A DNA stretch of 64,000 nt, from assembly GCA_016708785.1 (NCBI GenBank), contig JADJFC010000001.1, positions 558,001 to 622,000 of the forward strand, written 5' to 3'. Positions 18,104-27,068 of the stretch are shown here, piece after piece. This DNA is from Bacteroidota bacterium. GTDB taxonomy: Bacteria; Bacteroidota; Bacteroidia; AKYH767-A; 2013-40CM-41-45. Numbering within the stretch: the first letter of the stretch is position 1; every line of letters begins with the position of its first letter. A program made the position numbers and the translations under genes. The notes beneath the pieces were generated by a model. The model saw only the letters and a list, made by a program, of their open reading frames with translations, was not told the DNA's origin and ran no database searches.

Positions 18104-19102
18104 ATGAAAAAGTTAATTAGCACATTGTTGCTTCTAGTTATAATTACAATCAGTGCTACTGCAAAAAAGGTCAAGTTTGCTGTTGATATGACAGGGCAAT
18201 TAGTAAATACTACAGGAATACATTGCAGTGGAGACTTCCAAACTATTGCAGGCTTTCCAGGCGGTGATTGGGCATCAAATACAACTACGCTTACACAGGA
18301 AGGCTCAACAGAAATATATAGCATCGTTGTCGACATCCCTGCATTTGCAAAATACGAATACAAATTCCTGAACGGCGATCAATTTTATGAAGCCGAATTT
18401 GTTCCTATTGAATCCCGCGTCGGTTATAACTTCAACGATAATCGCTGGATCTATGTTGATTCACTTGCAAATGACACGACATTCGTTGGAGCAATTTTAT
18501 TCGCAGGAAATGCTCCTGCAGGAAATTTTCTAGTACGCTTCCTTGTAGATACTCAAACATTACCTTCTTTTGATCCGGCCGGAATGCATGTTGCAGGTAA
18601 TTTTCAAAACTGGGATCCTACAACAACTTACCTTTATAGCTTTGCTACTAACGTACATGAAATAATTTCTTACGTACCAACTGGAACCTATGAATTCAAA
18701 TTCTATAATGGAAATACAATTGGAACGGCTGAATCGGTTCCGGCTATTTGCGCAGTCAATACAAACCGCGAACTAACAGTTGACAAAGATACTGTTCTTA
18801 CAGCATTCTGTTTTGCCAGTTGCACAGCTTGTTTAGTTGGAATTGAAGAAAATGAAATTCTTGCAGGTGTTGAGCTATTCCCAAATCCGGCTGAAGATTT
18901 CACAATGATCACTTTTTCTGACAATAACTTATCATACACTATTTCGGTATTCGATATTACAGGAAGAAAAGTATCAACTTATTTCACTGAGAATAAAAAT
19001 TCAGTGCGAATAGAAACTGAAATCCTGAACAAAGGAATATATTTCGTAAATGCAGTTGCAAGTAACAACAAATCCTATTCGGGAAAACTTATTATCAATT
19101 AA
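18104..19102 (+). CDS. Secreted protein with two E-set/starch-binding-like domains and T9SS sorting domain
   Basis: 332 residues. Signal peptide 1-20, then two related beta-sandwich modules: KFAVDMTGQLVN with YEYKFLNGDQFYEAEFVP (about 22-120), and VRFLVDTQTL with HVAGNFQNWDPTT and YEFKFYNGN (about 145-230). These resemble CBM20/CBM48-type glycogen-binding E-set domains. The C-terminal ELFPNPAEDF to SGKLIIN region is a T9SS sorting domain. It follows the arylsulfotransferase-like gene by 19 bases and precedes the CotH gene by one base. The binding target is unknown. Confidence 0.75.
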   Translation: MKKLISTLLLLVIITISATAKKVKFAVDMTGQLVNTTGIHCSGDFQTIAGFPGGDWASNTTTLTQEGSTEIYSIVVDIPAFAKYEYKFLNGDQFYEAEFVPIESRVGYNFNDNRWIYVDSLANDTTFVGAILFAGNAPAGNFLVRFLVDTQTLPSFDPAGMHVAGNFQNWDPTTTYLYSFATNVHEIISYVPTGTYEFKFYNGNTIGTAESVPAICAVNTNRELTVDKDTVLTAFCFASCTACLVGIEENEILAGVELFPNPAEDFTMITFSDNNLSYTISVFDITGRKVSTYFTENKNSVRIETEILNKGIYFVNAVASNNKSYSGKLIIN

Positions 19103-19103
19103 A

Positions 19104-21401
19104 ATGAAAATCAAACTCAAAGCAATTTTGTTGCTTCTTATATGTTTGATCATTAAAAAGTCTGTTGTGGCCCAACAGACTTTTTATGATTTAAACACTA
19201 TCCAAACTATAGAGATCTTTTTCTCTCAGCCAAACTGGGATTATCAGATGGACACTGCAAAACATGGTTCTGAAGATTTTATTATGGCTGACGTTGTAAC
19301 AGTAAACGGAATCAGTTATGATAGTGTCGGAGTCAAATACAAAGGCAATAGTTCCTATGATTCCACATACATTAAAAACCCAATGCACATTGAGTTGGAT
19401 GCTTACAAAAAACAATCATATGAAGGCTACAAGGACATTAAACTTGGCAATGGATACGCCGACCCAAGCCTGATTCGCGAACCCCTTGCCTATTCTATTT
19501 TATCAAATTATGCCGATTGTCCAAAAGCTAATTTCGCTAAAGTGTTTATCAATGGGAACTACATCGGACTTTACAGCAATGCAGAGAGCATTAACAAAGA
19601 TTTTTGTTCTAACCACTTCTATTCTTCGAAAAACACATTGTTAAAATGCAATCCTATTGTAAATCCCGGACCAACTACAAAGAGTAATCTACGATACATA
19701 ACCGGCGCAGACAGTTCGGGTTACAGCAATTATTACGAAGTAAAATCTGATTATGGATGGAATGACCTGGTCGCACTATGTGACTCCGTTACAAACAATC
19801 CTTCTTCGCTAGCAAATGTCATTGATATTGATCGTGCGATCTGGATGCTTGCGTTCAATAATGTTTTAGTAAACCTCGACTCTTATAGTGGTGTCTTTGC
19901 ACAAAATTATTATTTATATAAAGATCATAATGGTCGCTTCAATCCTATCATCTGGGACCTCAATATGTGCTTTGGCGGCTTTCCATTTTCTGGAGCCGGT
20001 CCTACCGGTATGGGTCCTCTTACATTAGCAACTATTCACGAACTGGATCCTGAACTGCATTCTACCGATCCATACTGGCCACTGATCAACGACATCATGA
20101 ACGACCCTACTTATAAAAGAATGTACGTCGCGCATATGAAGACGATCTTAAACGAGTTTCTTCAATCAGGCGCATACGAAACACTGGCAGCACAATTTCA
20201 AAGTCTGATAAATACTGATGCAATTGCCGACACAAATAAATTCTTTACAGATACAGACTTTCAAAATTCTATGACGACAGCAGTATCTGTTGGCAGCTAT
20301 TATGTTCCGGGCATAAAAACAATTATGGACGACAGAGCCGCATTCCTTCCTTCAAGTGCAATACTTACAGGCACTCCTCCTGAAATTTCCGGTGTATTGG
20401 TCGACAACACGTCTCCGTCAATGAGCAGCACTGTAAACATAACAGCAACTGTAACAAATTACAACCCCGGAAGTGTGTTTCTCAACTATCGCAGTCTTTC
20501 AAGTGACAAATTTACAAGAGTTTTAATGTATGATGACGGTGCACATAATGATGGCGGAGCTGCAGACAATTTATTTGGTGCTTCAATTGTTATCAATTCC
20601 GCACTTACACAATATTATATTTATGCTGAAAATATCAGCGACGGAAAATTTTCTCCTGAACGTGCAGAGCATGAATTTTACACTATCCTTACCAATCTTC
20701 CAACCGCTCAACCGGGCGAGATTGTTATCAACGAACTATTGCCTTTGAATCAAACAGATACTGTAGATGAAAACGGCAAATATGAAGACTGGATAGAATT
20801 TTACAACCGCACTTCTTCGCCTTTAAGTATGTTTGGTTTGTATCTTACTGATGACATTACAAATCCAACAAAATTTGCTTTCCCTGAAAATAGTTTCATT
20901 CCTGCGAATGGGTACCTGATCGTATTTGCCGATGAAGATGCAACAACAACTTCATACATCCATTGCAATTTCAAATTATCTGCAAATGGTGAAACCATCA
21001 TGCTGAGCAATCAATCAGGAGCTGTTCTCGATAGCATTACTTTTGGAGTTCCGGTTGCTGACGTAGCTTATGGCAGATGTCCAAATGGCACAGGGCCATT
21101 TCAGACGCTTGTTTCCACTACATTCAGCTCAATGAACTGTCCGGTTGGAATTGATGAAAATGAATTTACAGATACCGGACTTGAAGTATTTCCGAATCCT
21201 GCAAATGAAAGTATACATCTTCGTATTTCAAAGATCAACAACATTGATGAAATTAAATTCACTGTAAAAAACATTCAAGGCGAATTGATCTATTCAGGGA
21301 AAATTGAAAATGAAATTTCATTAAATACAACTGAATGGGCACAAGGGATGTATTTCATTCAATGCGGGAAAAGTGTTCGAAAAGTTGCAATCATTAAGTA
21401 A
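19104..21401 (+). CDS. CotH-kinase family secreted protein with lamin-tail and T9SS domains
   Basis: 765 residues from the ATG at 19104 (MKIKLKAILLLLICLIIKKS), one base after the previous stop; an earlier in-frame start would bury the signal peptide. After the signal peptide comes a CotH domain (about 25-400; GVKYKGNSSYDS, GLYSNAESINKDF, NPIIWDLNMCFGGF), a linker beta-domain, a lamin-tail domain (about 550-670; INELLPLN, DWIEFYNRTSSPL, GYLIVFADE), and a T9SS domain (EVFPNPANESIHL). CotH proteins are atypical kinases that phosphorylate secreted proteins, so its operon partners are candidate substrates. That last point is inference. Confidence 0.88.
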   Translation: MKIKLKAILLLLICLIIKKSVVAQQTFYDLNTIQTIEIFFSQPNWDYQMDTAKHGSEDFIMADVVTVNGISYDSVGVKYKGNSSYDSTYIKNPMHIELDAYKKQSYEGYKDIKLGNGYADPSLIREPLAYSILSNYADCPKANFAKVFINGNYIGLYSNAESINKDFCSNHFYSSKNTLLKCNPIVNPGPTTKSNLRYITGADSSGYSNYYEVKSDYGWNDLVALCDSVTNNPSSLANVIDIDRAIWMLAFNNVLVNLDSYSGVFAQNYYLYKDHNGRFNPIIWDLNMCFGGFPFSGAGPTGMGPLTLATIHELDPELHSTDPYWPLINDIMNDPTYKRMYVAHMKTILNEFLQSGAYETLAAQFQSLINTDAIADTNKFFTDTDFQNSMTTAVSVGSYYVPGIKTIMDDRAAFLPSSAILTGTPPEISGVLVDNTSPSMSSTVNITATVTNYNPGSVFLNYRSLSSDKFTRVLMYDDGAHNDGGAADNLFGASIVINSALTQYYIYAENISDGKFSPERAEHEFYTILTNLPTAQPGEIVINELLPLNQTDTVDENGKYEDWIEFYNRTSSPLSMFGLYLTDDITNPTKFAFPENSFIPANGYLIVFADEDATTTSYIHCNFKLSANGETIMLSNQSGAVLDSITFGVPVADVAYGRCPNGTGPFQTLVSTTFSSMNCPVGIDENEFTDTGLEVFPNPANESIHLRISKINNIDEIKFTVKNIQGELIYSGKIENEISLNTTEWAQGMYFIQCGKSVRKVAIIK

Positions 21402-21460
21402 TTTTATGTGCTATTTTTATCCTGATGATCTCTATGTTTTAAAAAATATCTCCCGCTGAT

Positions 21461-21500
21461 TGACGCAGATTTTCGCAGAACCTCACAGAACCTCGCAGAA
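21461..21500. repeat. 10-bp-period CGCAGA word array
   Basis: Four 10-bp steps: TGACGCAGAT, TTTCGCAGAA, CCTCACAGAA, CCTCGCAGAA, in the 3' gap of the CotH gene. A related CGCAGAT array with 12-bp period lies at 46931-46966; the two also share a similar AAATAT-TCCCGC-GATT lead-in. Confidence 0.65.
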
Positions 21501-21510
21501 AATTGACAAT

Positions 21511-21542
21511 AAAAAAGCCGACCCAATGGGTCGGCTTTTTTT
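21511..21542. terminator. Bidirectional rho-independent terminator
   Basis: AAAAAAGCCGACCC, a three-base loop (AAT), then GGGTCGGCTTTTTT: a perfect GC-rich stem flanked by A and T runs, placed exactly between two convergent genes (ends at 21401 and 21556). It can end transcription from both sides. Confidence 0.92.
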
Positions 21543-21555
21543 AAGACCAGTTATT

Positions 21556-24134
21556 TTACCTCTTGATAAATGTCAATGAATGCGACTCAGCATCAGTACT
21601 TATTTGAACCATGTATAAACCGGATTCAAATGATGAAATATCAATTGATTTAATGTCCGTATTTGCATTTTTCAAAGTAGAATGCACCATTTGTCCAAGC
21701 GAATTGTAGATTCGAATTGCTGATTCTTTCTCACGATTGAAATCAGTTACAATAGATATTTCATTGCTCGAAGGATTCGGGAACAGATATACTCCATGAG
21801 AAGCAATTCCACTCACTGTATTGCGACCAAATTGACAATTGATCGTATCCACCATGATTGCATCGAAGTTCTCACAACCATTCAAATCAGTAACCAAAAC
21901 CGAATAGACTCCTTCATTGGAAACTGTCAGTTCACTGAGAGTTGAATTATCAGACCATAAGTAAGAAGCAAAACCTGCTCCTGCTTGTAATGTAATTGAT
22001 GAACCAAAACAAATCACAGTATCATTTCCAAGATCAACAACAGGCAATGGGAAATCATAACCGATTGTTACAGTTACATAATCAGGGCATCCGTTATAAT
22101 CCGAAACTTCAACAACATATGTACCCGGACTTAAATTGTTAACCAAAGCTGTTGTCGCTCCACCCGGCTGCCATTCGTAGAAATATGGTGCAATACCTCC
22201 TGAACCAACAACTTCTGCAGTACCATCTTCGCCATTTTCACATGTTGCATTTGACGATGACACCAATGTCCCTACAATACCGGCTGAATTATTTACAATT
22301 CCTGACAAGCTAACAGCACATCCACTCACATTATCTGTGATTGTTACATTGTATGATCCTGCAGTCAAACCTGTCGCAATGCTATCGGTACTTACAGCAG
22401 GACTCCATTGGAAATCGAAATCACCACTACCACCAGATGTACTTACAGTAGCACTACCATCTGCAGCGCTACAAGTTGCAGGAGTTGTGACCATATTTGC
22501 TGTAAACCCTGAACCGCCATTAATTGTGAAAGGTGTTTCATTTGAACAATGATTGCTGTCAGTGACAGTCAGAATGTAATCGTCGGGATTAAGTCCTGAA
22601 ATCGATGAGCCACTCGATGGTGGCGTAGTATTCCATGAATAAGTATACGGCGTTACTCCACCGGAAACTACAGCAGTTGCACTCCCTGCAGCACCTGAAC
22701 AACTCGCATCAACAGTGGTTAACACAACATCAATTGCAGGTGGCTCCGTGATCTCGAAGGTGTAGGAAAGATTACATCCACTTGCATCGGCAGCCATTAC
22801 TGTATATGTCCCGGCAGTCAAGTGAGTAACATTCGGAGTCGTAAATTCACCCGGCGTCCAGATATACTCATATGTACCAGGTACCCCAATTGAAATTCCG
22901 GCACTTCCATTGTGGCCTCCATTACAAGTAACATTACGACTAGTTGTAGTTGCATTTAGACTTGAAAGGAAGATTGCATATGAGAATGATTGAACACCAT
23001 TTGTAGGGCATGCATTGTCACGAACAGTTACAGTAAAGATGTATGGAAGCGTTCGCACATCAGTAGAATCCGGCGTCCAGCAGAAATGTCCTATTGGATG
23101 TTGCAACGTACTATCAACGGTAAACGTCCCGTCAGGAATTCCATTATTCCAAGTCACTGTCAGTGAATCAGGATTATCAACATCACTCGACAATACATCA
23201 AAACAGATCTGTCCGTTAAGACAGACATTCATTGTAAAATCCGTAGTGCCATTTATTCCACTTGCAAGCGGAAGATTATTACTGCAAGCAATAGTATACA
23301 CTTGTATGTCTCGCATTACAGTCCCAATCAAAATACCATTTCTGTATTCTTCTATTCTTACAGCAATCACTGCAACCTCTGATGCAGTTGGATGCATGAA
23401 TACATCACCACTTACAGGATCAATAGAAATTGCCGGTGAAGAAGAAAGTGGATTAGTCAGCGAATAACCGCCATCATATGTGACATCTGTATTCTGAGCA
23501 TCTCTCGGGGTAATGAATGAATACACCAACGAATCACCGTCAACATCTAACCCACCATGGTTATAATAATTGTTTTGACCAATACATTCGAAAGCAATTG
23601 GAATGTTTGAAAATATCGGAGAATTGTTTGGCGACAACATATTGTTCAGATTGGCCTCAATGTACATATTGTAGCTGTCTGGATTTACCAATGTAGTGAT
23701 CGCTGCATTTCTGCAACATTCAGTCGCGCTGAAATTCCAATCAGGACACTGAGCATTTAAAGTTACAATACCTGTGTACTCCCATTCCTGAATTCCTGTA
23801 GCAGTTCCACCATCGCAGGTCGTCAATGTTCCCGGACAAACTTGTGTGATCTGTTGTCCTGTTCCCGGTGTCGGAAGCAAGGTAGCAGAACTAAATAATC
23901 CACATGACGCAGAACCATAATTCAGGAAAATAGAAGTTTGAGCATCAATACCAATACAATCTCTGTAAAAAGTGTAAGTGATCAAATACTGATTGTTGCC
24001 AAGATACTGATAAGTCAGATCGGCACCGGCCATATGTGTTGCATTAACTCTTTCTATTGAAAAGAAAAAGTAACAATAATGGCAATAAAAAAAGTCAATA
24101 GTTTTCTGCTGAGAGAAGTAGTTTTTGTTTTCAT
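21556..24134 (-). CDS. SprB-repeat surface protein with T9SS sorting domain; signal peptide frameshifted
   Basis: The main frame (21556-24033, 825 residues) begins inside a mature N-terminus, MAGADLTYQYLGNNQYLITY. The expected signal peptide is present just upstream but in another frame: the ATG at 24132-24134 gives MKTKTTSLSRKLLTFFIAII and a hydrophobic core, then hits a stop after TFSFQ. One extra base in the T-rich stretch 24057-24069 would join it to SIERVNATHMAGADL, a normal cleavage region. The mature protein has an N-terminal beta domain (to about 350), four or more SprB-type repeats (about 365-680, with NATCENGEDGTAEV-type motifs) and a T9SS domain (YLFPNPSSNEISIV). Predicted adhesin-like or gliding-related surface protein. 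Confidence 0.82.
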
Positions 24135-24252
24135 TTTACGTTTAATTAAAATTATAACTATAGGGAGAGGGTAATGATAAATTGAAAGCTATAACTTTTT
24201 CTTTAATCTTAAAAATTAACAAAGGGGTTTTATGCTAAAATGGGATTTTTGA

Positions 24253-24544
24253 GGGTAAAAGGGGGTTCAGGAGGTTAAGTTGTTTAAGGGGGTTAAGGGG
24301 GTTAAGGGGTTTAAAGGGTAGAAAGGGTAAAAAGGGTAGAAAAGGTAGAAAAGGTTTAAAGGGTTTAAAGGGTTTAAAGGGTTTAAAATATCCGGGAAAT
24401 TATGGATTACAAAAATAAAAATCAAATAACAACTTCTTGAATACTGAATATTCAATCACGCACTTCAACACCTTAAACTAATTAAACAATTTAAACTTCT
24501 TAAACTCTTTAATCGTCTTAAACTCTTTAAACTTTTTAAACCAT
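24253..24544. repeat. 9-bp-period inverted word array (GGGTTTAAA / TTAAACNNN)
   Basis: Left arm: fifteen consecutive 9-bp units from 24253 to 24387 with no phase slip, drifting from GGGGTTAAG through GGGTAGAAA to GGGTTTAAA. Spacer 24388-24463. Right arm: nine consecutive 9-bp units of the TTAAACNNN type from 24464 to 24544, in the opposite orientation, so the arms can pair. It fills most of the 420-base gap between the SprB-repeat gene and the DUF4382 gene. The reading frame over it encodes only a Leu-Asn-Pro/Phe-Tyr tripeptide rhythm and is not a convincing gene. Confidence 0.85.
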
Positions 24545-24554
24545 TTTCTTTAAA

Positions 24555-25322
24555 TCAAAACTGTATCAACCCTAGATCCGTCAAACTATCTGCACCAACA
24601 ACAACATTACTAAAACAAGTATCCTGATAAATTGTATCGGGAATAATGCAAACTGTATATACGCCTGCAGGCACACCGCCGATTAAAAAATTTCCTGATG
24701 AATTGATTGTTGTTGAAAATGTATCAGAGCCCAAAAAAGCATAAGCAATCCCTTGAAACACGGGTGAAGTTGATCCACTAATGCTGCCGTCTATACCAAT
24801 CGTTACACAATGAATAACTGGCTTCAAATGAAAAACACCATTCCCTTGTTCAACTACAGAACGATTAGCATCAAAGTCCAACAGTACTACATTTGTTGTT
24901 CCTCCAATGATTTCTTTATGGATCTGTAACTTCAATCCACTTTCAGAACCACTAGGGATTACCAGAGGGTAAGTCACACCATTTTTTGTGACAGTATTAT
25001 TTGCACCAAGAATCAATCGGATTTGAGAGACATTTCCTGCCGGCAATGTTGATGTTGCTATGAGTGTATCCAATCCATTTGAATATTGCAAAAGGTCATA
25101 TCTTCCTGGATTAGGAACATTGATAGAAATCCAACCATTCGTCTGACTTGAATGCACTTCTACTCCAACAATTTCAACTATCACAGAATCGTACACAGCC
25201 GGAGCATCCGTTAATCGGACCTGCAATGTACCTTCATAGGTCACCGTTTCAACTGTTTCTTTTTTACATGCGGAATAAACGATTGCTACTACTGCAGCAA
25301 AAAGGATCAAGATCTTTTTCAT
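24555..25322 (-). CDS. DUF4382 lipoprotein
   Basis: 255 residues. Lipoprotein signal with lipobox YSAC at residues 16-19 (MKKILILFAAVVAIVYSACK). The DUF4382 domain covers about 30-175: GTLQVRLTDAPAVYDSVIVE, GRYDLLQYSNG, LPAGNVSQIRLILG, DFDANRSVV. The C-terminal 70 residues form a carboxypeptidase-regulatory-like beta sandwich (INSSGNFLIGGVPAGVYTVC). Likely outer-membrane anchored. On the minus strand a TAAATTTG promoter box at 25327-25334 ends only four bases before the ATG, suggesting a nearly leaderless message. Confidence 0.85.
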   Translation of the reverse strand: MKKILILFAAVVAIVYSACKKETVETVTYEGTLQVRLTDAPAVYDSVIVEIVGVEVHSSQTNGWISINVPNPGRYDLLQYSNGLDTLIATSTLPAGNVSQIRLILGANNTVTKNGVTYPLVIPSGSESGLKLQIHKEIIGGTTNVVLLDFDANRSVVEQGNGVFHLKPVIHCVTIGIDGSISGSTSPVFQGIAYAFLGSDTFSTTINSSGNFLIGGVPAGVYTVCIIPDTIYQDTCFSNVVVGADSLTDLGLIQF

Positions 25323-25326
25323 CCAG

Positions 25327-25334
25327 CAAATTTA
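25327..25334 (-). promoter_or_regulatory. -7 promoter box 4 bases before an ATG (DUF4382 gene)
   Basis: TAAATTTG on the minus strand matches TAnnTTTG. The transcript start would fall at or next to the initiator ATG (25322). The upstream -33 element is weak, so the call is tentative. Confidence 0.4.
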
Positions 25335-25464
25335 GTTCTTTTTGAAATTCAATTTGGAGAATTTAAATTTTAATGTCTCATTCTTGCCATTGAAAGAAAT
25401 AACTTCATTCAGACTTCAAGAAGGTTGCTTTATATCGATAAAAATTGAAAAGCAATAAAAACTT

Positions 25465-25503
25465 AAAAAAGCCTGAAAGTCTCAATTAGCGAGGCTTTCA
25501 GGC
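25465..25503 (-). terminator. Rho-independent terminator of the cupredoxin gene
   Basis: Minus-strand reading: GCCTGAAAG paired with CTTTCAGGC, extended by GAG/CTC inside the loop, followed by six T residues. It starts 12 bases after the cupredoxin gene stop. Confidence 0.88.
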
Positions 25504-25514
25504 GACTATAACAA

Positions 25515-26111
25515 TTATTGTTTTATTATTCTCTGACTTTTTGAAGCCTGTCCGTCTGAAAAACGAATGATATAAATTCCATTTGGAAGATCTGATAGTG
25601 AAAAAGATTCTATCCTTCCGGCTTCTGTTACAACAGAAAACTGCTTCACCATTGCACCTGTCAGACTCATCAAACCAATCTGCCAGTTCTTCGATGAATT
25701 GAATTTGATTTTCAGATCGTCCTGCACCATACTATTCAAGATCTTTGCTTGCGTTTCAGAAATTGAATTGATCCCTGATGTACCAAGTACAGTAATTCGT
25801 CCGATCATTCCCATTGACTCATGGATGGAACAAATATATTCATACTCACCTTCAACTGTCACCTGATACATGAACATTTGATTGGCCGTATTAATTGGCG
25901 CATCCCAAGATGCTGCACCGACAGGAATATTTGTTGATGTTGTGGTGTGGGTTCCTGCACTTAACATCCACATAATAGTATCTCCGACATTCACGGTAAT
26001 GTTGGCCGGATTAAAAACAAAGTTCTCTACTCCCACCATCACCATAGATGCGGAAGAGATTTTACTCATTGAAATGAGTATGATAAATAATGCGTAAGTA
26101 ATTTTTTTCAT
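25515..26111 (-). CDS. Secreted plastocyanin/cupredoxin-like protein with T9SS sorting domain
   Basis: 198 residues from the ATG at 26109-26111 (MKKITYALFIILISMSKIS); an earlier in-frame start lacks a signal peptide at its N-terminus. The cupredoxin fold covers about 23-115: VENFVFNPANITVNVGDTI, a His in SAGTHTTTS, and the Cys/His/Met copper ligands in YICSIHESMGMIG, a complete type 1 copper site. The rest is a T9SS domain (KIKFNSSKNWQIGLMSL to SKSQRIIKQ) that lacks the usual FPNP start. Probable extracellular electron carrier or copper binder. Single-gene transcript ending in the terminator at 25465-25503. Confidence 0.87.
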   Translation of the reverse strand: MKKITYALFIILISMSKISSASMVMVGVENFVFNPANITVNVGDTIMWMLSAGTHTTTSTNIPVGAASWDAPINTANQMFMYQVTVEGEYEYICSIHESMGMIGRITVLGTSGINSISETQAKILNSMVQDDLKIKFNSSKNWQIGLMSLTGAMVKQFSVVTEAGRIESFSLSDLPNGIYIIRFSDGQASKSQRIIKQ

Positions 26112-26306
26112 GTTTTTTATTTTAGGGAATTGATTAAAATTTTGTGCAATAGTGCACCACATTGAATTAACAGAACAAAGGTTCTCAAAAGGTAAATGTC
26201 AACCCAACCAATATTGCTGGAACGGTATAAAAGGCCTCTGAAACGGACTTTAAATGTTAAATAATGTCCAAAATGCAAATTTAACCCGAAGATCACTAAA
26301 ATTTGA

Positions 26307-26467
26307 GCCACGAATTCACGAATAAAAAATAATTCATTCGTGCATTCGTGGCAATAAATTTTAGTGAACTTCGTGTTGAAATTTTAGCCACGAATTCACG
26401 AATAAAAAAAATAATTCATTCGTGAATTCGTGGCAAAAAATTTTAGAGAACTTCGTGTTGAAATTTT
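26307..26467. repeat. Two tandem copies of an 80-bp palindromic repeat
   Basis: Copy 1 spans 26307-26386 and copy 2 spans 26387-26467. Each begins GCCACGAATTCACGAAT and holds the inverted partner ATTCGTGAATTCGTGGC after an A-rich loop, then a shared tail (AATTTTAG-GAACTTCGTGTTGAAATTTT). In copy 2 the 17-bp arms (26387-26403 and 26418-26434) are perfect; copy 1 has one arm mismatch (GTGCATTC). It fills the gap between the DCC gene and the cupredoxin gene; the rest of that gap (26112-26306) shows nothing but a short GTGCA-ATAG-TGCAC hairpin. Confidence 0.85.
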
Positions 26468-26492
26468 CAAATATTAAACTACCTCATGTAGG

Positions 26493-26891
26493 TTATTCCA
26501 AAAACCGCTCCCGTTCCTCTATCGTCGGCACTCTGCAAGTTTCACGTTTTCCAAACCATTTATACCTGTTCCTTGCTACAAGACCATAAATAGAATTGCT
26601 TAGAAAAAGCGGCAAAATACTGAACGCATACAACCAGCTAAAAGGGGCCTTCATCATTTTTGCAATTCGCAACACAGCTTTTGATCTGGAAAAAAGTTCT
26701 CCATCTTCCAGATAATAAATTGTCATGGCATCTCCTTTCGGAATTTCAGGGAATCGTGAAAGAATTTCTTTTCCGGCAGGATCCTGATTTGAAACAAAGC
26801 GAAAGATCTTCTTCTTGTCTCTTCGAATTATGAAATCGACAAAACCATTGCAAAGATTACAGACACCATCAAAGATGATCACATTATTCAT
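26493..26891 (-). CDS. DCC-family thiol-disulfide oxidoreductase-like protein (DUF393)
   Basis: 132 residues. The N-terminal motif IIFDGVCNLCNGFVDFIIRR carries the DxxCxxC signature of the DCC family (DUF393), and residues about 35-130 (FRFVSNQDPAGKEIL, RSKAVLRIAKMM) follow the family pattern. Predicted thioredoxin-fold oxidoreductase; the substrate is unknown. A TAGATTTG box on the minus strand (26896-26903) ends four bases before the ATG. Confidence 0.88.
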   Translation of the reverse strand: MNNVIIFDGVCNLCNGFVDFIIRRDKKKIFRFVSNQDPAGKEILSRFPEIPKGDAMTIYYLEDGELFSRSKAVLRIAKMMKAPFSWLYAFSILPLFLSNSIYGLVARNRYKWFGKRETCRVPTIEERERFLE

Positions 26892-26895
26892 AACA

Positions 26896-26903
26896 CAAAT
26901 CTA
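26896..26903 (-). promoter_or_regulatory. -7 promoter box 4 bases before an ATG (DCC gene)
   Basis: TAGATTTG on the minus strand matches TAnnTTTG, with a TTG 23 bases further upstream. The spacing to the ATG at 26891 is the same four bases seen for the DUF4382 gene, so a leaderless transcript is plausible. Confidence 0.4.
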
Positions 26904-27068
26904 ATTCTATTGAAATGACGATTGCACAATATACAAAATCCGAAGGGGGCGCTTTAATGTAGAAAAACCTCGAAAATCTGTCAATAAATGGCCTAAAACG
27001 CACTCGTAAAATCTAAATCCGTTCATCTTCAACCACCTACCCCGAAACCATATTTTTTCCACCATTTC

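Noticed and set aside
23015..23467. 150-codon plus-strand frame inside the SprB-repeat gene
   Set aside because: Antisense shadow of the repeat-rich coding sequence; no signal peptide or family match.
24057..24069. Programmed -1 ribosomal frameshift joining signal peptide and SprB-repeat protein
   Set aside because: The tract reads ACT-TTT-TCT-TTT in the signal-peptide frame and does not form a standard X-XXY-YYZ slippery heptamer, and I see no clear downstream pseudoknot. A missing base is simpler.
24267..24455. 62-codon frame on the minus strand over the 9-bp array
   Set aside because: The peptide is only a Leu-Asn-Pro / Phe-Tyr-Pro rhythm created by the 9-bp period; no signal, domain or promoter supports it.
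24253..24544. CRISPR array
   Set aside because: Units are 9 bp with no alternation of constant repeats and unique spacers, and no cas genes are present.
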